A stretch of DNA of 8,121 nucleotides from an uncultured Rubrobacteraceae bacterium (lineage in GTDB: Bacteria > Actinomycetota > Rubrobacteria > Rubrobacterales > Rubrobacteraceae): NCBI GenBank assembly GCA_902806105.1, contig CADCVI010000134.1:1-8121 (forward strand), read 5' to 3'. The notes under the pieces are model-generated. The model made no database searches, was not told the DNA's origin, and saw only the letters and a list, made by a program, of their open reading frames with translations. The position numbers were made by a program, and so were the translations under genes. The number at the start of each line of letters is the position of its first letter. The first letter of the stretch is position 1. This document shows, piece by piece, positions 1 through 4,789 of the stretch.

Positions 1-259
1 CCTGCCAGAGCTCCTTGTCGAACGAGTAGGAGTAGATGTAGCTGTCGGAATCGCTCCTCGCCCCCGGATAGCGGTTCCAGTACCAGGTCCCGCCGACGCC
101 GCTCCCCTCCTCGTAGACCCGCGCCGTGAGCCCCATCTCGTTGCGCAGCCTGTGTAGCATGTACAACCCCGAGAACCCGGCCCCGACGATGACCGCATCG
201 AAGTCGATTGCCCGCCCCTCCATGGTGGTCTGCCGAGGATCCTGCCTCAAGCTGGACAT
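1..259 (-). CDS. Baeyer-Villiger (flavin) monooxygenase, N-terminal part
   Basis: This is the first 86 codons of a class B flavoprotein monooxygenase; the rest lies beyond the left edge. Such enzymes use FAD, NADPH and O2 to insert oxygen next to a ketone, giving esters or lactones. Visible in the minus-strand translation are the FAD-binding Rossmann motif GAGFSG (residues 26-31) and the family signature GGTWYWNRYPG (56-66). These are followed by GARSDSDSYIYSYSF, which matches the corresponding stretch of cyclohexanone-, phenylacetone- and steroid-type monooxygenases. The usual Cys of GARCD is Ser here. The ATG at 257-259 is chosen because a strong Shine-Dalgarno (AGGAGGAGGA) lies 4 bases upstream. 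An in-frame ATG at codon 13 is possible but lacks such a site. The gene is divergent from the transporter at 701. The family is certain; the substrate cannot be told. Confidence 0.9.
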   Translation of the reverse strand, partial: MSSLRQDPRQTTMEGRAIDFDAVIVGAGFSGLYMLHRLRNEMGLTARVYEEGSGVGGTWYWNRYPGARSDSDSYIYSYSFDKELWQ

Positions 260-263
260 ATGT

Positions 264-273
264 TCCTCCTCCT
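264..273 (-). promoter_or_regulatory. Ribosome binding site of the monooxygenase gene
   Basis: On the minus strand AGGAGGAGGA ends 4 bases before the ATG at 259. This is a near-perfect anti-16S match and decides the start codon. It is one of only two strong Shine-Dalgarno sites in the window. Confidence 0.8.
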
Positions 274-472
274 GTTCCTGGTCCCGAGCATGTTCTCCCC
301 CGTGCCGAAACTCCGCCAGAACCAGACCGATTCGAGCAACTGCATCCTTGTCTGATCCCGGATGAAAACCGCAACTACCCGTGGCGAACGGCACCTTCAC
401 GCCAGCCGCTCACGCCCCGTGCCGGATCTTCCCCTTCTCCGTCGAATACCAGCGGCCTCACCCCAAGTAAGG

Positions 473-501
473 ATCGTAACTTGATGTGAAACCACCGTCA
501 A
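473..501 (-). promoter_or_regulatory. Sigma70-type promoter for the monooxygenase gene
   Basis: Read on the minus strand, TTGACG (-35, plus-strand 496-501) is followed after exactly 17 bases by TACGAT (-10, 473-478). Both boxes are close to consensus and the spacing is ideal. Transcription would start near 466, leaving a leader of about 206 bases before the ATG at 259. A second promoter nearer the gene cannot be excluded. Confidence 0.55.
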
Positions 502-520
502 CCGCGCGGGTACGCGCTCT

Positions 521-548
521 CCGATCCGTATGCGCTCCGGATGATCGG
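521..548. repeat. Imperfect dyad, possible operator
   Basis: CCGATC at 521-526 is matched by GATCGG at 543-548. Nested inside, ATCCG at 524-528 is matched by CGGAT at 538-542. The element lies between the two divergent promoters. It could bind a regulator of the monooxygenase/transporter pair, but no regulator gene is in the window and chance occurrence in GC-rich DNA is quite possible. Confidence 0.25.
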
Positions 549-635
549 ACCTTCGGGGGAGGAACGCGACATCGTTTGCTTATCTCTTCAACCGTCGCCG
601 GGCTGGCCGGTTCGGGAGCTTCGGCGGTTGTCGTC

Positions 636-664
636 TTGAACGGGGCGAGACGTGCCGCTACCCT
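636..664 (+). promoter_or_regulatory. Sigma70-type promoter for the transporter gene
   Basis: TTGAAC (636-641) and TACCCT (659-664) are 17 bases apart. The -35 keeps TTGA and the -10 keeps the key TA...T positions. The start would fall near 671, giving a short leader of about 30 bases that contains the purine-rich AGGGAGGG before the GTG start at 701. Confidence 0.45.
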
Positions 665-700
665 GCATGGGGTTGTTCGGGCAGGGAGGGCGAGGTCGGA

Positions 701-2035
701 GTGAACGACGTAGCGGCTGGTGAGACCGGGAGGCGGGCGCTTCGCAAGGCGACGCTTCGCCTCATACCCTTGCTCTTCGTGTTGTACATCGTGTCGTTTC
801 TGGATCGGGTCAACGTCGGGTTCGCGGCGTTGCAGATGAACGAGGATCTGGGTTTCAGCGACGCGGTGTATGGGCTCGGGGCCGGGATCTTCTTTATCGG
901 GTACTTTCTCTTCGAGGTGCCGAGCAACCTCATCATGGAGAAGATAGGGGCGCGGGTCTGGATCGCCCGGATCATGTTCACCTGGGGCGCTATCTCGGCG
1001 GCGATGTTCCTGGTTCAGGGGCCTATCAGCTTCTACGTCTTGCGCTTCCTCCTCGGCATCGCCGAGGCCGGTTTCTTCCCCGGCATGATCCTGTACCTCA
1101 CCTACTGGTTCCCCGCCCGCGAACGCGCCCGGCGGGTCGCCTACTTCATGGCCGCCATCCCCATCGCGGGCGTGATCGGCTCGCCGCTCTCGGGCTACCT
1201 CCTGACCCTGGACGGCCTCTTCGGGCTCGCGGGCTGGCAGGTGATGTTCCTCGCCGAGGGCCTCCCGGCGATCCTCCTAGGCTTCGTCGTCCTCCTGTAC
1301 CTGCCCAACGGCCCAAACGGCGCCCGGTGGCTGGAGCCGGAGGAGCGCGAGTGGCTGCAAGGCGCCCTGGCGCGGGAGGACAGGATCAAGGCGGGCCGCG
1401 GCGAGTACACGACCCGCCAGGCCCTCTCCAACGGCAAGGTCTGGCTGCTCTCGGGCGTGTACTTCGGGATAGTCACGAGCCTCTACGGGGTCTCGCTCTG
1501 GCTCCCCCTCATCGTCGAGGACCTCTCGGGCGCGGGAACCTTCGCGGTCGGCCTGCTCGGGGCGATCCCCTACATCGCGGGCGCCGTCGGCATGGTGCTC
1601 GTCGCCCGCCACTCGGACGCCACGGGCGAGCGGCGCTGGCACGTCGCCGTCGCGGCCTTTGTAGCCGCCGTGGGGCTCGTGCTCACCGGGCTCGCGGGCT
1701 CCGCCCTGTTCGAGATGGCCGCCCTGTGCATCGCTTCCCTGGGGATCTACGGCGCCCTGGCGACGTTCTGGTCGCTGCCCACGGCGTTTCTGAGCGGTAC
1801 TGCCGCGGCGGCGGGGATCGCGCTGATCAACTCCGTCGGCAACCTGGGCGGATTTGCCGGGCCGTACGCCGTTGGAGCCCTGAGCGACGCCACCGGCAGC
1901 TTCTACGCGGGCCTGCTCCTCCTCGCCGTCTCGGTCTTCGCGGCCGGTCTCCTCGCCCTCGTCGTGCGCCACGACCGCGGCCTGGAGGAGGTCGAGGAGG
2001 CAACCCTGGACGAGGGCGCCGCGCTCGGGCGCTAG
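701..2035 (+). CDS. MFS transporter, anion:cation symporter (ACS) family
   Basis: This is a 444-residue major facilitator with about 12 hydrophobic segments. It is predicted to take up an organic anion, with protons or sodium, across the cytoplasmic membrane. The N-terminus has the ACS-like run FVLYIVSFLDRVNVGFAAL (26-44) with the conserved Asp-Arg pair, then FEVPSNLIMEKIGAR (71-85). The hydrophilic centre near 207-245 separates the two six-helix halves. The second half carries the motif-A loop ARHSDATGERR (302-312) and a C-terminal block rich in small residues (GIALINSVGNLGGFAGPYAVG, 372-392) typical of ACS members. The start is GTG at 701 with AGGGAGGG 10 bases upstream. The gene ends 39 bases before panB on the same strand. 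Known ACS substrates include phthalate, tartrate, hexuronates and, in yeast, pantothenate. The substrate here is not determined. Confidence 0.88.
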   Translation: MNDVAAGETGRRALRKATLRLIPLLFVLYIVSFLDRVNVGFAALQMNEDLGFSDAVYGLGAGIFFIGYFLFEVPSNLIMEKIGARVWIARIMFTWGAISAAMFLVQGPISFYVLRFLLGIAEAGFFPGMILYLTYWFPARERARRVAYFMAAIPIAGVIGSPLSGYLLTLDGLFGLAGWQVMFLAEGLPAILLGFVVLLYLPNGPNGARWLEPEEREWLQGALAREDRIKAGRGEYTTRQALSNGKVWLLSGVYFGIVTSLYGVSLWLPLIVEDLSGAGTFAVGLLGAIPYIAGAVGMVLVARHSDATGERRWHVAVAAFVAAVGLVLTGLAGSALFEMAALCIASLGIYGALATFWSLPTAFLSGTAAAAGIALINSVGNLGGFAGPYAVGALSDATGSFYAGLLLLAVSVFAAGLLALVVRHDRGLEEVEEATLDEGAALGR

Positions 2036-2062
2036 GCCGGGGCCAGGGAGGCGACTCTAGGG

Positions 2063-2068
2063 TAAACT
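2063..2068 (+). promoter_or_regulatory. Candidate -10 box for a leaderless panB transcript
   Basis: TAAACT ends 6 bases before the panB ATG at 2075, so transcription from it would begin at or next to the start codon. A second TA...T box, TAGGGT, overlaps at 2058-2063. No convincing -35 box is seen, and no Shine-Dalgarno lies at a useful distance (AGGGAGG at 2045-2051 is 23 bases away). This fits leaderless initiation, common in actinobacteria, but panB could also be read from the transporter transcript. Confidence 0.3.
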
Positions 2069-2074
2069 CGCGCC

Positions 2075-2971
2075 ATGGCCAGCTTCTCACCCATCCAGTC
2101 CCTGCGGGAGGCGAAGACGCGCGGCGAGACCATAGCGATGATCTCGCTCTACGACGCTCCGAGCGCAACGCTGTGCTCCGACGCCGGGACGGACTGTCTC
2201 CTCGTCGGCGACTCCCTGGGGAACGTCGTCCTGGGCTACGACGACTTCGTCTCCGTGACGATGGAGGACATGGTCCGCCACACGGGGGCGGTCTCGCGCG
2301 GGGCCCGCAGGTCCTCGCGCCCGAACGTACCGGTAGTCGCCGACCTCCCGTTCGGGGCGTACACGAGCGCCGTCGAGGCGACCCGCAACGCGGCCGAGCT
2401 GCTGCGCGCGGGCGCGCATGCCGTCAAGCTCGAAGGGGCCGGGACCGCGTCCCTCGCGGCGGTCCGCGCCCTGATCGAGATGGGGGCGCCGGTCGTCGGA
2501 CACCTCGGCTTCACCCCGCAGTCCGCCCTGAACTTCTCGGGCGTCGTGCAGGGGAAGACGAGCGAGGCTGCCGAGAACCTGATCCGGGACGCCGTGGCGC
2601 TTCAGGGGGCCGGCTGCTCCGCCCTGGTCCTGGAGGCGGTCCCCGCGGAGGTGGCCGCGTTCGTCACGAAAGCACTCCTCATCCCCACCATCGGCATCGG
2701 GGCTGGGTCAGGATGCGACGGGCAGGTGCTGGTCTGGCACGACTTGATCGGGCTGACCCCTGGCCCACCGCTCCGGTTCGTGAAGCGCTACGCCGATGTC
2801 CGCACGGTCCTCGCCGGGGCCACGAGGGATTACGTGGAGGAAGTGCGTTCGGGCGCCTTCCCGAGGGCCGAGCACGGCTGGGCCATGCCCGAGGCCGAGC
2901 TGGAGGGCTGGAGGGCGCGGCACGAGACCAACGGCGACCTTTCGAGCCCGGCCAAACCACCCGCGTCCTAA
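2075..2971 (+). CDS. panB: 3-methyl-2-oxobutanoate hydroxymethyltransferase
   Basis: PanB transfers a hydroxymethyl group from 5,10-methylenetetrahydrofolate to 2-oxoisovalerate, giving ketopantoate. This is the first committed step of pantothenate and CoA synthesis, in the cytoplasm. The family's (beta/alpha)8-barrel landmarks are all present. GDSLGNVVLGYD has the metal ligand Asp46; ADLPFGAY has Asp90; AVKLEG has Lys118 and Glu120. GHLGFTPQS lies at 142-150, and LVLEAVP has the catalytic Glu187. IGIGAGSGCDGQVLVWHD lies at 206-223. The protein has 298 residues, somewhat longer than the usual 260-280, because of a hydrophilic tail after about residue 270. ATG at 2075 is chosen because the homology begins a few residues later. 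panC starts 3 bases after the stop, so the two are surely co-translated. Confidence 0.96.
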   Translation: MASFSPIQSLREAKTRGETIAMISLYDAPSATLCSDAGTDCLLVGDSLGNVVLGYDDFVSVTMEDMVRHTGAVSRGARRSSRPNVPVVADLPFGAYTSAVEATRNAAELLRAGAHAVKLEGAGTASLAAVRALIEMGAPVVGHLGFTPQSALNFSGVVQGKTSEAAENLIRDAVALQGAGCSALVLEAVPAEVAAFVTKALLIPTIGIGAGSGCDGQVLVWHDLIGLTPGPPLRFVKRYADVRTVLAGATRDYVEEVRSGAFPRAEHGWAMPEAELEGWRARHETNGDLSSPAKPPAS

Positions 2972-2974
2972 CCC

Positions 2975-3829
2975 ATGCGCATCGTCGAGACGCCAAGGGA
3001 GATGCAGGCACTGTCGAGGGCCTGGCGGCGCGAGGGACTCACGGTCGGCCTCGTCCCGACGATGGGCGCGCTGCACGACGGACACCTCTCCCTGGCCCGC
3101 GCGGCCCGCGAGGAGTGCGACGTTTTCGTTGCCTCCATCTTCGTGAACCCGCTCCAGTTCGAGTCGAGCGAAGACCTGGAGAGGTACGAGCGCCCGTTCG
3201 AGCGGGACAGCGGCGTGTTGCAAGATGCCGGGTGTGATTTCCTGTTCGCCCCCTCGACGGAGGCGATGTACGGCGCGAACGGGAAGGGCGAAGCCCGGAC
3301 CGTCGTCGAGGTCGGGGAGATCGGCCGGCTCCTGGAGGGCGCGGTGCGGCCCGGCCACTTCCGGGGCGTAGCCACGATCGTCTCCAAGCTGTTCAACGTC
3401 GTGTCGCCGGACCGCGCCTACTTCGGCGAGAAAGACTTCCAGCAGCTCAAGGTGATCCAGCAGATGGTCGACGACCTCTTCTTCGACGTCGAGGTGGTCC
3501 CGTGCCCCACGGTGCGCGAGCCCGACGGGCTGGCGATGAGCAGCCGCAACGCCCGCCTCTCGCCGGAGGAGCGCGAGGCCTCCGCCGCCCTCTACCGGGC
3601 GCTGGAAGAAGGGGCTTCCCTCGCCAGGGGCGGCGAGCGAAACCCGGAGGCCGTGGTCCGGGCGATGCGCCAACTCTGCGACGCCTACCCGCTCATCGAG
3701 CTCCGGTACGCAACCGTCGTCGACGCCGAGACCCTCGGACCCATCGCCGACCTCGACGAGCGACCCGCGCGCGCCCTGATCGCCGCCTCCGTCGGCGGCA
3801 CCCACCTTATAGACAACCTGGCCCTGTAG
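2975..3829 (+). CDS. panC: Pantothenate synthetase (pantoate-beta-alanine ligase)
   Basis: PanC condenses pantoate with beta-alanine using ATP, through a pantoyl-adenylate, to give pantothenate. Its 284 residues match the family length. Visible motifs are PTMGALHDGH (28-37) with the HxGH nucleotide-binding signature, SIFVNPLQF (54-62), and RPGHFRGVATIVSKLFN (125-141). Next come YFGEKDFQQL (149-158) and the KMSKS-like loop TVREPDGLAMSSRN (179-192). The weaker C-terminal dimerisation domain follows. There is no Shine-Dalgarno ahead of the ATG at 2975; with only 3 bases after the panB stop, translation is probably coupled. Ketopantoate reductase (panE or ilvC) and panD, which supplies beta-alanine, are not in the window. 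Confidence 0.97.
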   Translation: MRIVETPREMQALSRAWRREGLTVGLVPTMGALHDGHLSLARAAREECDVFVASIFVNPLQFESSEDLERYERPFERDSGVLQDAGCDFLFAPSTEAMYGANGKGEARTVVEVGEIGRLLEGAVRPGHFRGVATIVSKLFNVVSPDRAYFGEKDFQQLKVIQQMVDDLFFDVEVVPCPTVREPDGLAMSSRNARLSPEEREASAALYRALEEGASLARGGERNPEAVVRAMRQLCDAYPLIELRYATVVDAETLGPIADLDERPARALIAASVGGTHLIDNLAL

Positions 3830-3853
3830 AATGCGTCCGTCCTCGTAGATCGG

Positions 3854-3869
3854 GCCGGTAGGCACCGGC
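3854..3869 (+). terminator. Weak hairpin after panC
   Basis: GCCGGT and ACCGGC form a perfect 6-base stem around an AGGC loop, 24 bases after the panC stop. No T-run follows, so this is at best a weak or factor-dependent end signal. The stronger hairpin at 3975-4005 may act as back-up. Confidence 0.25.
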
Positions 3870-3974
3870 GCTAGAAGGAGTCCCGTCCGCGACGAAACCG
3901 CCTGTTTGAGCGACAGGGAGTGCAGGGCTGACGTGAATAGCCGCTAGCGCGTCCGGGTCGCGCATGCACGAGAA

Positions 3975-4005
3975 GAGGGACCGGCGCACCAGACGCCGGT
4001 CCCTC
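3975..4005 (-). terminator. Hairpin terminator of the acidic secreted protein gene
   Basis: GAGGGACCGGCG (3975-3986) pairs perfectly with CGCCGGTCCCTC (3994-4005) around a 7-base loop. On the minus strand it lies 42 bases after the stop of the gene at 4048-4530 and is followed by TTCTCG, a short T-rich tail, as expected for a terminator in GC-rich DNA. On the plus strand no T-run follows, but the stem could also stop panC readthrough, since the two genes converge here. Confidence 0.65.
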
Positions 4006-4009
4006 CAGG

Positions 4010-4030
4010 GACGTTCCGCGGGGGAACGTC
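4010..4030. repeat. Second hairpin next to the terminator
   Basis: GACGTTCC (4010-4017) pairs perfectly with GGAACGTC (4023-4030) around a GCGGG loop. It lies between the stop codon at 4048 and the 12-base stem at 3975-4005, so minus-strand transcripts would end in two tandem hairpins. It may protect the 3' end or strengthen termination. Confidence 0.45.
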
Positions 4031-4047
4031 AGGCTTCTGTCCCCGAG

Positions 4048-4530
4048 CTACTCGGAGTAGGCGAAGGCGAAAGCCTCGGCGGACGCGAAGGCCGACTCGT
4101 CGTCGTCGTTCACGCCGTCGTTGTCGAAGTCGCCGAACAGGACGAAGTAGTCGAAGATGTCGGCTACGCCGTCGAAGTCGGCGTCCTCGTAGTAGTACCT
4201 GTTCTCCTCGTCGTCGCCCTCGTTGTCGAAGCCGTTGGCGTTGAGGGAGAAGCTGCCGTCGTCGGCCTGGGCGTTCTGGACCGTCTGGTCGCTGACCTGC
4301 TGCTGGTTGTTGATGGCGCCCGTCTCGTTGCCGTCGCCGGAAACGTTCTGGGTGATCGTCTGATCACCGAAGTCGGCCCCGGTGAACTGGAACGTCTCGA
4401 CGGACTGCTCGGTGCGCTCGCCGTCCCGCCCGGAGTCGTCGTCCCCGAAGGTGATCCCCTGCGCGGAAGCGGGCGCCGCCGCCACCAGCATCATCGCCAA
4501 CGTTGCTGCTACTGCCGTAAACTTCTTCAA
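4048..4530 (-). CDS. Small acidic secreted protein with Ca-binding-like loops
   Basis: This 160-residue protein has no family I can name. Residues 1-23 are a classic Sec signal peptide: MKK, a hydrophobic core, and an ASA end that suggests cleavage before Gln24. The mature part has about 35 Asp/Glu, only three Arg and no Lys, so it is strongly negative. The middle (about 56-90) is rich in Asn, Gln and Thr, with two related stretches starting DQT. Near the C-terminus, DADFDGVAD (116-124) and DFDNDGVND (134-142) match the DxDxDGxxD loop of calcium-binding thrombospondin-3 and dockerin-like repeats. The end is Ala/Phe-rich. The start is TTG at 4530, fixed by GGAGG 6 bases upstream and by the signal peptide. 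The gene is alone, ends in a hairpin terminator, and is divergent from the carboxylase operon. A role in the cell envelope or matrix is inference only. Confidence 0.85.
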   Translation of the reverse strand: MKKFTAVAATLAMMLVAAAPASAQGITFGDDDSGRDGERTEQSVETFQFTGADFGDQTITQNVSGDGNETGAINNQQQVSDQTVQNAQADDGSFSLNANGFDNEGDDEENRYYYEDADFDGVADIFDYFVLFGDFDNDGVNDDDESAFASAEAFAFAYSE

Positions 4531-4536
4531 CTCGTT

Positions 4537-4541
4537 CCTCC
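4537..4541 (-). promoter_or_regulatory. Ribosome binding site deciding a TTG start
   Basis: GGAGG on the minus strand lies 6 bases before TTG at 4530. The TTG is followed at once by Lys-Lys and a signal peptide core, so it is a true start despite being a rare codon. An ATG just upstream of the GGAGG is in another frame. Confidence 0.7.
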
Positions 4542-4555
4542 ATCAAATGTAACTT

Positions 4556-4585
4556 TTTATCGCTTGACTCGTTCCAACCACGCAA
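4556..4585 (-). promoter_or_regulatory. Candidate promoter of the acidic secreted protein gene
   Basis: On the minus strand TTGCGT (plus 4580-4585) precedes GATAAA (4556-4561) by 18 bases, in a patch that is unusually A/T-rich for this window. The start would fall near 4549, leaving a short leader just long enough for the GGAGG site. TTGGAA (4572-4577) is a possible alternative -35 paired with a box further downstream. Confidence 0.35.
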
Positions 4586-4637
4586 ACAATCTGCTCCCTG
4601 CTCTCACCTCCGATCCGGCCCCGTTCGGGACAACGTA

Positions 4638-4686
4638 TTCGAAACAACGGATCAAATACTAACGCTCGAATATGTTTCGACAACGG
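4638..4686. repeat. Dyad repeats in a divergent promoter region
   Basis: TCGAAACA (4639-4646) is the exact inverse of TGTTTCGA (4673-4680), centres 34 bases apart (about three helical turns). The right arm is itself part of a perfect dyad, TCGAA-TATGT-TTCGA (4666-4680), and the left arm contains the palindrome TTCGAA (4638-4643). Each arm is followed by CAACGG. This repeated, symmetric layout between two divergent genes looks like an operator. It resembles the actinobacterial LexA box CGAAC-N4-GTTCG but is one base short and not a match. Confidence 0.4.
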
Positions 4687-4720
4687 GTCGGCGGATGGGG
4701 GACGTGTGTAGTTCACATTG

Positions 4721-4749
4721 TTGTCATGGGGCGGGGAGGGCGATAGAAG
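4721..4749 (+). promoter_or_regulatory. Candidate sigma70 promoter of the carboxylase operon
   Basis: TTGTCA (4721-4726) matches five of six consensus -35 bases and is 17 bases from TAGAAG (4744-4749), which matches four of six -10 bases. The start would be near 4756, giving a leader of about 34 bases without a clear Shine-Dalgarno. It may act together with, or instead of, the box at 4773-4781. Confidence 0.35.
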
Positions 4750-4772
4750 CGCGGGTGAGGGGTGGTCCGTAG

Positions 4773-4781
4773 TGCTAGAAT
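4773..4781 (+). promoter_or_regulatory. Extended -10 box for leaderless carboxylase mRNA
   Basis: TGC-TAGAAT is a textbook extended -10 element whose last base lies 8 bases before the ATG at 4790. Transcription would begin within about two bases of the start codon. No Shine-Dalgarno precedes this ATG, as expected for a leaderless message. Confidence 0.45.
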
Positions 4782-4789
4782 CTTCGGCT

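Larger units (their letters stand above)
260..700. other. Divergent intergenic regulatory region (441 bases)
   Basis: This region separates the monooxygenase (minus) from the transporter (plus). Short open frames cross it, but none has a ribosome site plus a protein-like composition, so I call no gene. It holds a consensus-like promoter in each direction (473-501 minus, 636-664 plus). An imperfect dyad, CCGATC/GATCGG at 521-526 and 543-548, lies between the two promoters where an operator would be expected. The monooxygenase promoter would give a leader of roughly 200 bases, which I could not assign to any riboswitch class. Confidence 0.6.

Noticed and set aside
486..704. Open frame of 72 codons upstream of the transporter
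   Set aside because: There is no ribosome site and no protein-like pattern; it overlaps the candidate promoter of the transporter.
1327..3237. Open frame of 636 codons on the plus strand spanning the transporter, panB and part of panC
   Set aside because: Its Arg/Gly/Pro-rich sequence in a shifted frame crosses three recognisable genes. It is an artefact of few stop codons in GC-rich DNA.
2708..3865. Open frame of 385 codons on the minus strand across panC
   Set aside because: It is antisense to a gene with all pantothenate synthetase motifs, has low-complexity composition and no ribosome site, so it is a shadow frame.
3854..3974. tRNA-like or small RNA element after panC
   Set aside because: Short stems are present, but there is no cloverleaf, no T-loop consensus and no clear promoter.
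3807..3989. Open frame of 60 codons on the minus strand between panC and the secreted protein gene
   Set aside because: It runs through the terminator hairpin and into panC, with no ribosome site or recognisable features.
3964..4662. Open frame of 232 codons on the plus strand opposite the acidic secreted protein
   Set aside because: The Val/Leu/Gly-rich translation mirrors Asp/Asn-rich codons on the other strand. The minus frame has a signal peptide, ribosome site and terminator, so it is the real gene.
4666..4680. LexA (SOS) box
   Set aside because: TCGAA-TATGT-TTCGA resembles the actinobacterial CGAAC-N4-GTTCG box, but the spacing is one base short and the inner C/G pair is missing. Kept only as a generic dyad.
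4718..4789. Upstream TTG start extending the carboxylase beta subunit by 24 residues
   Set aside because: The extension covers both promoter boxes, has no ribosome site, and its sequence is unlike the N-terminus of the family.
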